NCBI GenBank assembly: GCA_033065855.1
Contig: JAVXUO010002279.1
Coordinates: 62,001 to 126,000 of the forward strand
DNA length: 64,000 bases
Reading direction: 5' to 3'
Origin: Escallonia rubra
Taxonomy: Eukaryota > Streptophyta > Magnoliopsida > Escalloniales > Escalloniaceae
A model generated the notes under the pieces. It did not search any database, was not told where the DNA came from, and saw only the letters and a program-made list of their open reading frames with translations. The position numbers were made by a program, and so were the translations under genes. Shown here in pieces: positions 12,341-25,180 of the stretch (its first letter is position 1; each line of letters opens with the position of its first letter).

Positions 12341-12685
12341 TGATTTATGGCGACGGATTAAATCCGTCGCTAAATAAGCTTTTTAGCGACGCAATATTCC
12401 GTCGCTAACAATTATTCCGTCGCTAATTTTATAAAAAAGAAAATAAATTAAAATACTAAAAATATAATTAGCGACGGAATATCCGTCTCTAATTAAAAAT
12501 AAATCCGTCGCCAAAAATTACATATTTAGCGACGGAGTTCAAAATTCCGTCGCTAAATTATTACTGACGGGCTTTTATACGAGGAGCTTTTAGCGACGGT
12601 AAATCCGTCGCTAATTGTTTTAACGACGGAATAAAGGCTTTTAGCGACGGATATTCCCGTCGCTAAAAGACTTTTTCTTGTAGTG
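12340..12685. repeat. Right subterminal repeats of CACTA element 1
   Basis: GCGACGGA and TCCGTCGC motifs in both orientations up to the terminal CTTGTAGTG, the counterpart of the left array and presumed TNPA binding region. Confidence 0.85.
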
Positions 12686-13500
12686 TTATATGGTTTGGAG
12701 GTGCATGGTAAAGGGATGAGAAAGAGGCAGTATCTTGTGTGACTATTCTACGTTTTATTGTGCATATTTGAGAGAGCCTCAACTGGAATCATCATTGACA
12801 AAGATGGAGCCTGGGAAATGCGATTCCCAAAGTATTTTCATATGCTGGATGTCACTTGTGTGCATTGCACATCAAAGAGCCATGTAGTTTCGTTACGACT
12901 TAACTATTGTAAATTTTGAGGTCGAATGGGTGGATTTGAATAAGAAGTATGAACTAATCGAAAATAGTTCGATCCAAAACATTGATAACCTACGTGCACA
13001 TTTGGGCAAGAAAATTACTCAAATGTACCTTTCTCGCTGGCATGACCATGAGTGGACAACGTGAAGCATACATTCATCTTTTTGCGAGTATGTCTCTTCT
13101 AATACCATGTTAATTGAGTTTGTTCGAAATTATGAGAAAGTAGTTTATGATCGAAGTTTGACCACGAAGATGACAATTCAAGACCATGAATTCACAATTA
13201 GTCTTGTCCTTCACTGATCCGATTAAAGCAAGAGGTAGCGATTGCTATACTCATAGTTTGTTTGAGGGCTTGAGTAAAGAGGGGAATGCTAGTTTTAGTT
13301 GTTCGAACATAACATCGAGTAAGGAACCTGAGATTACCAAATACATGGTGGGTTTGATAACTGACAAGGAGAAATGACAAACAATTTACTGTTATGAAAG
13401 ACTTTAGGGCTAGTTGTTCATGTGCTAAATTTGAAATGGTAGGAACATTATGCAAGTATTTATATTCTGGCTGTGAGTTTGAGTCGGTGAGAATCTTAGT
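12686..13500 (+). pseudogene. FAR1/FHY3-like pseudogene, 3' part
   Basis: Resumes the sequence interrupted at 1164. Broken frames keep several FAR1-family landmarks in order: a GNAIPKVF / CALHIK-like block near 12810-12885 (family: MGNAI..VFP..RHRLC.WHI), ENSSIQNIDNLR near 12960, a YLSRWHDHEWTT-like block near 13030, and a SWIM-type zinc-finger remnant near 13400-13455 (FRASCSCAKFEMVGTLCKY). Multiple stops and frameshifts rule out a working protein. The stretch 12686-12920 has a close relative at 45966-46218. Whether the parent was a host regulator or a mobile Mutator-like element cannot be told from this window. Confidence 0.75.
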
Positions 13501-13679
13501 AATGTTTGGTATCCTTACACGAGATGATATACCTACTCTAAAATTTAGCAGTCCAATGTAAACTTTCAGTAATTGTGTGAGAGGATACGTCGGAGTGGCT
13601 ATATAACTATGTTACTTCAGGTTCCTATCAGTGCTAAGCTTTTTCAACACGATGGCTGTCGCGGAGATTTTCTCCCTGC

Positions 13680-15430
13680 ATTGGCAACCGTGATTATAAA
13701 TACCTTATTAGAGGGTATACCGTTATCACTGAGAGAGCAAGACCCTTGCAGGGTTTGATACCATCTTTGGTTGGTTCGAAAAGCTTATTGTTACATCTAT
13801 TGCTATAAAAACCCTTTACTCACTAAAATGACTCGGACAAAACTTGCGCAAGTTTGATACCAATTTTGATAAAGGTGTTCGTTGAGAGGTTTCAAAAAGT
13901 ACAGCCAGTATAAACCTTATATCTAGTGGTAGGGAAAAAAGATTGTTTCTTGTACCATTTATGCATGTACATGTGTCGATCGTTAAGATGTTGTATTGAT
14001 AATTATCGTTGCAACCGGTTTATCATGAGAAAATCTGCTCCCCATCTAAATATGGAGCTCAACAAAGAGTTGAATTAGTGGAGAAGCAAATTATGGTGAA
14101 GTCAATAATTTTTTTTTACCATATGCCCGTTAAAGGAGTTTAATTGCCGTTTTGATTGCCGTTAGACACATATAGCATTAATAACTTAATTACAAGAATT
14201 GTAAATTTAGTTGAACTCTATCCTTTAATCGTTTCAACTACTAGATCGTATGCACATTGAGGGTTCAATTGGTCTTCAAATTTGGGTTAGAGTTGCAATT
14301 GGACCATATGATTATGCTTCCATTGTTTGGAACATCTACTCGCAATTCAATTTCCAATTCTTACCCACATTCATGAAATTTAGTTAACCATATGTTTGCG
14401 ATATTGATGAAAACAACCAATAAGGAGTAAACAATTTCCGTTGCTACTGACTTGTTGCCGGTAAGAAGGAGCGTGATTTTCATTGATATTTTTATGATTG
14501 ATTTTTTGCTGAAAATATCAATGAACCAATAGCGTAATGGAAATTTTGGTGTTAACATCTCATGCAATTGATATTTGATCTCCATTCTAGTCAATTTGAG
14601 CTCTACTTTATATACTCTATGACCATATAACAACTAGTGATAGAATGTTGTTCAAAGTTCAAAAGGTGAAGCTCGTAATCTCTTGATCTTTTTTATACGC
14701 CATAAGTTGGGCCATAGGTTTTGGTGAAGTAATGTTGGGCTTTCGAAATTCAATCTTGAAAATTAATTCCAATTGGCAGACTACGAGTTATCAAAGACAA
14801 TGATATTTATAGTCTTAATTATAACAATCCGGGAGTCACATATTATCTGGAACAAATTTTCAAAACAGTAACTTTCTTACACACTACGTGTTTATGTTCA
14901 CACCACTTATTCATTTTTAATAGACCACTTAAAGTTAAAGACAACTTGGTCTCTCTTTGAAACCAAATTAAAGATTTTATGAAAAACTTTTTGACCATAA
15001 CTGTAAATACCGTGCTAGAGAGTGTACTTAATTAAATATTATGATGATTTTGGGAACCATTAAGACACCAACACCCTTTCTTAGTTTGTGACAATCTGTA
15101 TGTGGTTTGAGAAGCTTGTTGTTGCAATCATTGCTAAGAAGTATCTTACTACCTAACCTGATTTCAACAAATTTCGTTAAGTTTGATTTGGAATTTGGAA
15201 GGCGTTTGAGTGAGGGGCTTTGACAAGCATGACTGGTGTAAACCTTATTCGTAGTGGTACAAAAAAATGTTTTTTGTATCGTTATAACTTGTAGCGACTG
15301 TTACGGTGCTGTATTGATGACCATTACTGCAACCGGTTCATCATGAGGAAAATTTGCTCGTGGTTTAAAACTTAGAGCTCAACAAACACTTGAATTGGAG
15401 GATAAGCAAGTTACAGTGTACTTAGTGACA
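13680..15430. repeat. Diverged direct repeat, about 430 bp per copy
   Basis: 13680-14110 and 15000-15425 align over GGTTTG..AAGCTTRTTGTT..ATTGCT, a TAAACCTTAT..AGTGGTA block, and GCAACCGGTTYATCATGAG followed by GAGCTCAACAAA. The copies are well diverged, with no open frame, so this is an old duplication of unknown origin. It sits directly after the FAR1-like remnant. 14110-15000 shows nothing I recognise. Confidence 0.55.
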
Positions 15431-15439
15431 AACGTTTCA

Positions 15440-16000
15440 TCATATACCTAGTAAATAGTAGGAGTTTGATTGTCGTTAGACATGTATAGTGACAAAAGAG
15501 TTTGAATCTAAGAGCAAGATAGTAAATTAGTTGAACTCCATCTTTCAATGATTTGAGCTATTTAATAAATGCATTAAAGGGTCCGCTTGAATAATAGCAT
15601 TGGCCTTGGAATCATGGTTGCATTTGGGATTGAACCATTCCATTCTTTAGATCATCTATTTGGAATGGTGCTTCAGATTCTTACTCAAATCTATCAAATT
15701 AATTTCATACTATGGCGGCGGCCGAATAGCTGTGCTGCTACAAAAGTCTAGTGGCGGTTAACTGACAGCAAAGCGATGGTAGCGGGCATTTTCAATTGCA
15801 AATTTTAACTCCAGTTCGACAATCCATTTAGAACCTAAAAGTGATTCGAATCTAAGAGCGACATTGTATACTCCATGTATTAATCCTTACATACTATGAC
15901 ATAGATAATTACATCAAATGAAACTTCCAAACATTTTCTTTTTCTTTTTTCGGACCATGTCAAATAGTTATTTACGCTTGGTATCCAGACACCCTTCTTC
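15440..16000. other. Unassigned AT-rich sequence
   Basis: No gene, repeat or RNA gene recognised. A NotI-like GCGGCGGCCG patch near 15715 stands out from the AT-rich background but has no evident function. Confidence 0.3.
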
Positions 16001-16440
16001 CTTAATTTGACATTTTCTTCTCTCCGTCTACTACTCTTTTCTCCTTCGCCAAACAAAACTAGCTTTCATGGTTCGCGGCATTGAATTCTATTCTAATCGA
16101 TTTGAGCTCATCTTTCTCGCTATGTAGCTACAATTATGAATCTACAGTGACAAAAATTTCATTGATATGATAAAAGTGAAACTCTAACATCACTTCCAAA
16201 ATTTAAGGTCGTTACTCTTCTCATTTCTTGTTTTTTTTAGCGCAACAATAGTTGAGCCATAGGTCTCGATGGAGTAATGTGAAGCTCTTCAAATTCAATC
16301 TTAAAAATTAACTCAAAAGGGCAGACCACGAGTTAAGTGTTTAAAGACAATAAGATTCATTGCTTTAAGCACAAAAAACAGAATGTGCCATATAATTTCA
16401 GAATAAAATTTGAAAACGACAACTTTACAGAAACCTGCTA
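16000..16440. repeat. Segment shared with 56580-57580
   Basis: Reads collinearly with 56580-56680 and 57290-57580 (shared landmarks TTTTGCCAAACAAAAC, AAACATCACTTCCAAAATTT, AATTTCAGAATAAAATTTGAAAAC). In the 56 kb copy about 600 bp, a GGCGC-ended MITE, is inserted at the point corresponding to 16155. It is part of an old dispersed duplication of this locus. Confidence 0.7.
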
Positions 16441-17830
16441 TAATACATAGGAATATGAGGGATACACTCAGCAAAGTAGATGTGGGATATGCACATGAAG
16501 AACGTCTGCTTAGACATGGACATTTTTACAGAACTGTTGGGCAGCTTCTGCAAACTACAACATATTAAATGGATCAATGCGACAACACATTACAAAATGC
16601 ATCAGTAAGGGTGATTATACTACAATGAGATGAATAAGAATGACAAAGAAACAAATTCTGAGAAATTTCTTCCCTCTATTGCGGATCGAATCCAAAAAAA
16701 AGACATAATAAATAACTGCTACATTTTAAAATAAAGCCATCCCCCTTTCCAAACCACCACCACCACACACAGAACACGCCTCATTGATTGGTTGTAGTGT
16801 ATCCCGAAGGAGAGGCATGTTCCAGAAGATTTTGCTGGTAACATGTCATGTTCTTAATATTTACTGTATTGTTTAACTCTGGTTTCACTCTAGAAGGATA
16901 GAGTTATAATGCTATTACATTAAATGCAAGCTAACAACTTGGTTATAACAACAGACATGTACAATTTCTGCCGACACACATACACACATGTACGTAGTAT
17001 ATTTAATAACCCTGAAAACAAATTTGCTTGAAATAAATATGGACTTGTAAACTGAAGTTACCTTGCGTCATATGGGACCAAAATATTGTTCATTCAGGCA
17101 CGTCAACCTGGCATTCAAGTTTTATAAAGCTATATCGCAAATTACTTATACCTCAGTTGTTTGTACCTATAAAACCAACCAGAACAGTAGAAATCAAAAG
17201 AAAATGTCAATGAGTTATGCAGTTGAGATTTTAGTGAGTTGCATAAGAAATTTTTTGCGTTTAGCTAATTTAAAGCTCCTAGTGAGTCATAACAATGGAG
17301 GAACTCACCTTTAACGCATCAAAAGTTGGTACAGCTTCAGACGTGCATAAACAAAAAATGTAAAATTGCAATTAGGAAAATTTTCAACTACTTAAACGGG
17401 ACAGCTATAACTAAATGAACAAATCAGCGGGGTTATTATGGAAACAAGTCAAAGAGTACGATAACTATTCCACTATAACATTTTCAAAAATTGAACTGTC
17501 AAATGTGTGCAATCTGTTTCAAAACTACAGGCTTTTCCCTCAACGCATTGTCAACCCCATTGGAGTAGCAATACACCATAGAAATGTAACAAAAATCATT
17601 GTAGAAATTATAAAACCAAACAAGCGGATGGATACAAATTAGAAAGCAGTGCACCATTCAAAACAAAAGATAATTTCAATAATGAATCCTAAACAAGTCA
17701 TGAAAATGGACAAACCTGCATTTAAATGATCAGAAGTTGGTATTGCCTGCACGGATAGAAACATTAAAATGGATACTTCTTCAAACCGAGCAGTCGGGGC
17801 GATGGAACCACAAAACCACATTTGCTAATC
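16440..17830 (-). other. Intron-like sequence with duplicated micro-exon-like pieces
   Basis: On the minus strand two related pieces near 17303-17335 and 17715-17760 read as short exons, acceptor-like CAG / GT donor, encoding A[IV]PTSDxLK-like peptides. One is followed by GTGAGT and the other by GTTTGT. They are similar enough to be copies of one exon. I cannot assign a protein. The rest of the stretch is AT-rich without long frames. Confidence 0.3.
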
Positions 17831-17929
17831 ATTCCTAAATGAAAAAAAACAGAGTGATTTTTCAGTTTACCTCTAATTATAAGAATGGTAAACAAAGTTG
17901 TACATGTTTGGAGGTGAGTAGAACAATTA

Positions 17930-18260
17930 CATGGTGGAAAGCATCTCTGATTATCTGGGCCCTTGTTGCCGTGGAGATTGGGTTTCGTCCGTTCAAAGAA
18001 ATTGCTGCAATTAATTTATGAAAGATGCATATAGTCTTTTGCAATAGAATCGCATCTTGAAGAGGAAGAGTTTGTGAAACTTCAAGCTGTGGAGGTGGAG
18101 AATCATCCTTTTGAAGAACTCCACCAATTAAATTCGGGAGGATGAATCTTGAAGTGGGTGGCTTTTCTTGTGGAGAGTAAGAGAGATGGACTTACAGGAA
18201 CATGAAAGTGATGGCTTGAGTTTAAGAGAAGAAAATTAGGGCATCAGCATTGTTTTGGGT
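17930..18260 (-). pseudogene. Unrecognised gene 5' fragment
   Basis: On the minus strand a coding-like stretch of about 75 codons runs from about 18170 to 17930. It includes LIGGVLQKDDSPPPQLEV, LQDAILLQKTICIFHK and NGRNPISTATRAQIIRD. It is preceded at 18180-18245 by a Ser/Leu-rich stretch in another frame that looks like an organelle-targeting N-terminus (FSSLKLKPSLSCSCKS). The N-terminal part has a relative at 41690-41745 with a similar reading (MPMLSFSSLQPKQSLTCSC). The frames are disconnected and stops occur in each. I do not recognise the protein. The two copies suggest a real ancestral gene caught up in the local duplications. Confidence 0.35.
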
Positions 18261-18722
18261 AGAATTTCTTCACCACCACCACCAGACGAGTGGTGGGTTC
18301 GTGCTTGTGTAAATGTGTGAATCTGTGTGTGGTGTTTCAGATCTAGGATTTATTATGCCCTTTAAGATCTTGGTTGACTTGCGTAGTTTAATGTACCCTT
18401 GTTATGGCTTTATTTCGTCCTATGTTGTTCCTTTAGGTTGGAAGACTCACATACTTCATGTTGTTGCTAAGCTTGGGTAGGCTCTCAAGGTTTGGAGATT
18501 AATAGTGATTGCTATGATTTGATCTCTCTTTGGTGCTCGTCTCTTTTGTTCATGGGTTTGTGTCCAGGTTCGGTGGTGCTCAACCCCTTTTCCTGAACTG
18601 TGGGGTGTAGCTTATGCTGTGTTGATTAGGGGTGGTTATACACGAGACTCAGCAATGTTGGTGCTAGGGTGGTCCGTTTGATTCGATTTTCTCTTGCCAT
18701 ATTCGATTTTCTCCTGCCAAAG
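18260..18722. other. Unassigned sequence up to solo LTR X
   Basis: GT-rich, no recognised gene. A short tandem repeat (ATTCGATTTTCTC twice, 18680-18715) directly precedes the LTR. CAAAG at 18718-18722 is the left member of the target duplication of X. Confidence 0.4.
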
Positions 18723-21700
18723 TGTAACATCCCTGGAAATCTGGAGCTTTGCCAGCCCGGAGCTCAGCAATGTTGGTTCTACAGTGGTGATGGGCTCATC
18801 AAAATCTCACTCAGACTCTAAACCCCATTCCCGAGCAATCTATTGTTGATCAAAACCTACAGAAAGTAATCAAACGAAGGGTGAGCTTTTAAGAGATCAG
18901 TAAGGTCGTACAAGGACTAACAAAAGAATTACAAAACCATTCCAAGAATCCAACCGACGAAGATTTCCAAAATACTTCAAACGGTCAAAAACTTAATGAT
19001 TTCCAAATAAGATCAAAATTCATCAGAAATAAATACCAAAACAGACAAATACAATCATGATGGGTTCCAAAACGATTGATAAAAGATCATCATCAAAGCC
19101 ATCATTCCAAAATACGATGATGATTTTCCAAGGATTTCAAAACGTACACAGATCATCTGAGACAGTTCTTTCCAAAATACACTGAAGATTTCTCTAGGGA
19201 TTTCAACACGGGCACAAATTATTTCAGAGAATACTTTTCAGTCATTTCCGTAGCAGTCACGGCAATATACATAACAGAGAAAATATAAAATCAACGTTGA
19301 TCCTGGGACGATTGCAATGCCATTCTGGCAAGCTAACAGAGTGCACATGCATGATGTACCAAAATAATTACTAGTCCACTTGGGTACTAGCATGCGTTTC
19401 CTACATGATTCAAACCAGTCTTATTACGCCCTCCTACAGAACGGAAACCCAGGTCAACACAGAAAAATCAACAATATCAATGAGCGTTAACATAAGCTCA
19501 ATTCATCAGAATCATATCGAATTTGAATAATCGTAACATACCGAATAAGTCATCATTCAAAATTTCAGAAGAAAATCACAAATAAACAGTAAAACTAATG
19601 CGAATAGTTATCGGATTTAGGCACAACAATTCGGAAGAATGGATACAACAATTATCATATTTGCTCAGCATGCAATACATGCGAGCATCACAAATATTTC
19701 CAAATAATCGATTCAGGTTCAACATTGGGGTTTTCTAGGCAATAACACGTTGATATCATTACATAATTCAGAGTTTGGCATTAGCCAGAAGTAGATCAAA
19801 TGAGTACTTACGAGTACGAGTTATCAAAATAAGGGTTCAGACAAAATTTCTTACACAGGGTTCAGATAGAATTCCTTATCTGGATCCACAACTAACTTAT
19901 CCTAACCAGAATTCTTTAGCTTAAATCTAAACGGAATAATCGAATCATTACAACACAGCCTACAATACAATATTATAACTTAATACGGACTCACACATGC
20001 TCCCAAAATGAACCTTCCTTACTGCATATGTAAAATTACCAAAATTCCCCTCTCGGACTTAAATCACCCAAATGACCTTCCCGTAAGAAGAATCACCCAA
20101 ATGACCTTATTGTATGTCAATTTACGCAAAAATACTTTTCTTAGGTCAAATTACCAAAATACCCCTTCGGGGTGGCAAATTACCAAAATACCTTTTGTTA
20201 CACTTAAATCATCAAAATGATCTTTTGGTAAGCCAAATCACTTTAATATCCTTGCTGTATGTAAATTTACTCAAAAAATACCCTTATAGGTAAAATTACG
20301 AAAATACCCCCTCTAGGATGGTAAATTACCAAAATACTCGCAAGGGTTTCCGTCACAGAAAAATACCAAAAATATTTTAAAATACTATTTTTAACATCCT
20401 GATGTCATTTCTAGACTAAACTCTTTTCGAAAATTTTCGCCCGAAAATCCCGAACTGGTATCCGGACCGAACGCTAAAAGACCAGTTTCGTGAAAAATAC
20501 ATATCGGCCTCAGAATGGCCCGAATTTTTGTAGTATGAATCATATCAGTAAAATAATTTTTTTTTTCAATTTTCAGATTAAAATAACCTAGTTTGGTATG
20601 CCAAATAATTCGATATTTGTAATTAACCGATACCCTAATTTAGCACCCTTCACGGACACCGAAAATTCCCGAAAAATTTCAGAGCGTACGTCTCGTAAAA
20701 ATATCTGGGATTACAGTATTTGGACTTTACCTAATTTTGGCCCTAACTATTTATAAAAATTCGTGGAAAAACTGCCTAAAGTAATTTTGGTCTTTATCGA
20801 CAATTACACGCACTATTCACAATCACACACCTAGTATTTCACCTTATCTACGCAGTCTCTTCAACCTCCAGCTGCCACAATCTGTTTCACATACACAACA
20901 CGCAAACGCACACTTAACCACTTTCTAACATCCACACTTAATCTAAATTCATTTAACACCACCATTTACACAATAAAACACACACATGAACACCCACATT
21001 TGTTCCCTTCCCCCTGCTTCACCTGCTGTAATATCCCGAACTTCGGAAGCTGTTTAAAATAGTCATTTGTGACCCGAAAAATAAACGGGCGCTAATTTTT
21101 AGCAGTTCTCGGGTATTAGTACAGCATGAGAGCTTAAAAGAATTTTGGACAAAAATGTAATTTTAAAAAAAAATTGGGGGCATTTTTGTAATTTTGGAAA
21201 CTTGAGGGGCTGTTTTGGAAATTATGAAAGTATGCCCTAAGTGTCAATTCATGGAGAAGACCTCCTTAATTAGTGTCACCTCTTGCTATTTTGGGTTGAT
21301 GACTAATCTGATAGAAAAAAAGAAAAAAGAGGAAACCTTTCCCTTTCGGGAAAGGAGGAAGAACAAAGAAAAATACAGAGAACAAAGAGAAGAAATGGAA
21401 AACAGAGAAGAGAGAAAACAGACAGGGGAAATAAAACAAGAGAAATTTCGGCCGAGAGAGGGATTGAGTAAAACAAGAGAAATTTCGGCCGAGAGAGGGA
21501 TTGAGGAATCTCTCCAAGGTGATCTCTCCATCAATTTCGTACGTGTGATTCAACAAGTGTTGTGTGTGTTTACTGTGTGCAAAGCGTGCGTGCGTTTAAA
21601 CTGTGTGTGCGTGAGGTGTATATATATATGTATTACTTCGGTACAAATTCATGGAGGTCGTATGAATTAATTGCGGACTTGGTGGTGATTATGTGGGTTT

Positions 21701-24700
21701 TGAAAGAATCAAGGTGATTCAGTGAGTTGGGTGTATGGCCGAAGGATGGAATGGGGTTGAAGGTGTGTGTTCTTGAGTGTTCTTGAAGGTGGGTGTACGG
21801 GTGTGTGAGATTTTGGGTGTTGAATGTACATAGATGTGTTAGTGTATGATTTGTGGGAATATGAAAGTGTTGCAAGGGTTTGTGTGTGTTTGAATGGTGG
21901 GTTTCAGTGAATTTCGAAGACCATCAGTGAGTTGTGCGTGTGTTCGAAGGAAGAAGATGAAAAGTATGTGAAAGAAAGGTGTAATAGTGTGTGTGGTAAT
22001 CTGAATAGTGTTTGTTATTGTCGCTAAAGGTGAAATTCATTTAGGCAGTTTTTATCCAATTTTTTTATAAATAGTTAGAGCCAAAATTAGCCAAAGTATA
22101 AAATTGTAACCCCAAATATTTTTATGAGACGAATGCTCTAAAATTTTTGGGGAATTTTCAGTGTCCGTGAAGAGCGCTAAATTAGGGTACCGATTAGGGA
22201 ACTTTCCAAATTTATTTAACCTGGTAGACCAAGTTATTTTAATCTAAATTTTTTATAGAAACCATATTTTACTGATATGAATCATTATCTAAATTTTCGG
22301 GCCATTCTGAGGCGAATAGGTATTTTATCGCGAAACTGGCTTTTTAGCGCTCGATCCGGACACCGGTTTGGGATTTTTGGACGAAAATTTTCTAAAATAC
22401 TTTTTAGCCTAGGAATGATTTCATGATGTTTAAAATAGCGTTTCAAAGTATTTTGGGATTTTTCTGGTGCGGGAAACCCCCAGGGGCATTTTGATAATTT
22501 GCCACCTCAAGGGGGGTATTTTGGTAATTTGACATAAGAAAGGGATTTTTGCGTAGATTGACATACAATGAAGTTATTGGATGATTCTACTTAGGGGAAT
22601 GCCGTTTGGGCAATTTAAGAGTACGATGGGTGTTTTGGTAATTTTACACCCTATGGGTGTTTTAGTAATTTTACATACCCAGTGAGGGAAGTTTATTTTG
22701 GGAGTTGTGTGAGTCTGTATTAAGTTTATAATATCGTAGTGTAGGTTGTATTCTGATGATTCGATAATTCCATTTAGGTTAAAGCTAAAGACTTTCCGGT
22801 TAGGATAAGCTAACTGCGGATGCAGGTAAGGGATTCTATCTGAACCCTGGGTGAGGACTTTTGTCCGAACCCTTATTTGATTACTCGTACTCGTAAGTAC
22901 TCCTTTGATATGCTTATGACTAATGTCAAATTCTAAATTATGTATTGATATCACCATGTTATTGCCCAGAAACCCCAATATTGAACTGAATCGTTTGTTT
23001 GGAAATCTTGTGGTGCTCCCTGTTATTGTGTGCTGAATAAACTTAATAATGGTTTGTATTCGTTCTTCTGAACTGTTATGCCTGAATTCGATAATCGTTT
23101 GTAATCGTTCTGGCTGTTTATTTATGATTTTCTTCTAAAATTCTGAGTGATGACTTATTTCAGTCTGTTTATTGATATTGAAATTCAGATTGATTTTGGT
23201 GATTTGAGCTTATGTAAATGCTCATTGATGTTGCTGATTTTTTTTGTGTTGACCTTGGAATTATGTTCTGTGGGGAGGCGTTATAAGGCTGGTCTGAACC
23301 TGCGGAATTATGCAGGGCTAGTACCTTAGTGAGAAGGACTAGTTATTATTCTGGTACATCATGCATGTGTAAATCTGTGCATTGCCTGAGTGGCATTGCT
23401 TCTGCCCAGGGTCAACGTTTCTGAATCCGTTTACATTGTATCTGACAATGTATGTTTTGAAAATGATGTTCAAATGAAAGTCTGGATATCTGCATGAAAG
23501 GGGATTGAGTTGAAACTCTTTCCCGTACTGTGATCATAATGTTTGTGATTATCTAAGACCATTTTTTTCCTGAGGCTTTGGAAGTCTCTGCGTCTGTTTT
23601 GAAACCTTTTGCAAAACCATCAGTTGTATTTGAAAATGATGACTTGGAAATTATCTTCTGTTGATCGTTTTGGAATCTTTGAAAAGGGTCTTTAAGTGTT
23701 TATTTTGGTATCTATTTCTGATGAGTTTTGATCATATTTGGAAATCATTGAGTTGTGACCGTTTGGATTATTCTGGAAATCTCCGTCAGTTAGATTTTTG
23801 GAATCGTCTTGTAATTCTTTTGTTGGTCCTTGAATGACCTTACTGAGCTCTTAAAAGCTCACCCTTCGTTTGATTCCCTTCTACAAGTTTTGATCAACAG
23901 TAGATTGCTCGGGAATGGGGTTTAGAATCTGTGTGAGATTCCGATGAGCCCACCACTACTGTATAGTAAAACCCCTGTACGGGTCGGTACTGTTAACTCG
24001 TTCTATAAGGACTCGAGTTTGTAAAGAACCTAGGTCTGAATAATTCAAGTTTAAGCAGTTTGTAATATTGTATTTGAGGAATTTGAGTTGATGTCTAATT
24101 TGATGCTTTGAAGTATGTGTTAGTGACCATGATCTGACAGGTTTGATGTGATCCGGTAGGTTAACGACCCGGGAGTTCGGGGCGGCGAAGCTCCGGATTT
24201 CCGGGGATGTTACACCTGCGCTCACACAAGAACACACACATACACACTACACTCAAGAATACACGCTCACCTTACACCGAAACACACACTAACTCACAGA
24301 TTACACCCTCACATCATTTGTTACCAACAAGATCACTCCCCTTTCACGCAAAACACATGAATCACAGTCGTGGCCACCTTTGCCCCACAATCATCCTTAC
24401 ACACATACCCTCTAAAACATGTAATTACAGATACATACATAAGTAAGCAAATGAATTTGCTCCTTACAGATTCTATCTATCTTTCTCTGATTCTATTTCT
24501 TGGTGGTTCCCTTTCCCGAATCCTTTTTTTCTCCTTTGTTTCCTTCCTCCCTCTCTGTTTGCACTTTCTTTCTTTCTTTCTTTCCTGTTGCTCTTGTTGT
24601 TTGTTTGTTTTTTTTTTCTTTTTGTTTCCTTTTCTTTCTTTCATTACCTGAAGCTCCCTTATCCACAGAAGATCCATTATTAAATCATTTAATTTGCTTA

Positions 24701-24962
24701 GTCAATCTAAGCTAGTAGAAGGTGTCAACTTAAAAAAAAAACCTTTAAATTCAAGTTTCCCAAAATTGCACAATATTATCCTTCCAAAATTTCCATATTT
24801 ACGTAAATGGCCCGATAGTTTAAATTTTTTTATTTTTGTCCAAAAATTCTTTTAAGCTTCAACACTCTTCTGCTACTTGAGAATTACTCAAATTTAACGC
24901 CCGTTTATTTTTTCGGAGCCCAAATGGATATTTTAACTAGCTCCCGAAGTTCGGGTATTACA
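18723..24962 (-). mobile_element. Solo LTR X (Gypsy Tekay/Del-like), interrupted by solo LTR Y
   Basis: Plus-strand ends are TGTAACATCCC at 18723 and GGGTATTACA at 24962, i.e. an LTR with TG..CA ends read on the minus strand. Flanking CAAAG (18718-18722) and CAAGG (24963-24967) are a 5-bp target duplication with one change. Removing Y leaves about 3.05 kb (18723-21026 and 24220-24962). No coding or internal domain is present, so this is a solo LTR left by LTR-LTR recombination. Long LTRs starting TGTAACA-C are typical of Tekay/Del chromoviruses, and that lineage assignment is inference. 20025-20340 carries a short tandem repeat around AAATTACCAAAATACCCC. Confidence 0.85.
21027..24214 (+). mobile_element. 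Solo LTR Y, same family as X in opposite orientation
   Basis: Starts TGTAATATCCCGAACTTCGG at 21027 and ends GGGGATGTTACA at 24214, 3188 bp. A perfect CCTGC target duplication flanks it (21022-21026, 24215-24219). Its first 100 bases are the reverse complement of the right end of X with scattered changes, and the remainder likewise matches the left part of X. The LTR contains the same TTTTGGTAATTT-type short repeats at 22480-22690. No internal domain is present. Frames within it, such as the purine-rich one near 21300-21500, are low-complexity and not convincing genes. Confidence 0.92.
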
Positions 24963-25180
24963 CAAGGTTCCCTCTCTCTTCTCCACCCCTCCCCTCCCTA
25001 ATCAGGTCCCCCTCCCCCTCTTTCTCATTAATCTCACTTAAATTCGTGTGCTTGCTGTGAATTAGGTGTTGTGTGCACCTTGAGTGTCAGTCTGGCATGG
25101 TGATTTAGTAAGGGAACTGCGGTTTGCATGGTTACTTGATGACGAGGGTGCGACAGTTATGTCGTTCTGATCATCTTATA
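24963..25180. other. Unassigned pyrimidine-rich flank
   Basis: CT-rich at first (24968-25025), then ordinary sequence. CAAGG at 24963-24967 is the right target-duplication copy of X. No gene seen. Confidence 0.4.

Larger units (their letters stand above)
1165..12685 (+). mobile_element. CACTA (En/Spm) DNA transposon, element 1, about 11.5 kb
   Basis: It begins CACTACAAGAAAAG at 1165 and ends CTTTTTCTTGTAGTG at 12685, so the termini are inverted CACTA repeats. The flanking TTA at 1162-1164 and 12686-12688 is the 3-bp target duplication typical of CACTA elements. The paralogous FAR1-like copy at 45961-45970 carries the same site with a single TTA and no insertion. Inside, in order: subterminal GCGACGGA repeats, three families of minisatellite, a four-exon TNP2 transposase, a TNPA pseudogene and right subterminal repeats. 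TNP2 looks intact but TNPA is broken, so it would need TNPA from elsewhere to move. Confidence 0.96.

Noticed and set aside
21215..21670. 151-codon plus-strand frame in solo LTR Y
   Set aside because: Glu/Lys/Arg low-complexity reading of a purine-rich LTR stretch, with no counterpart in X.
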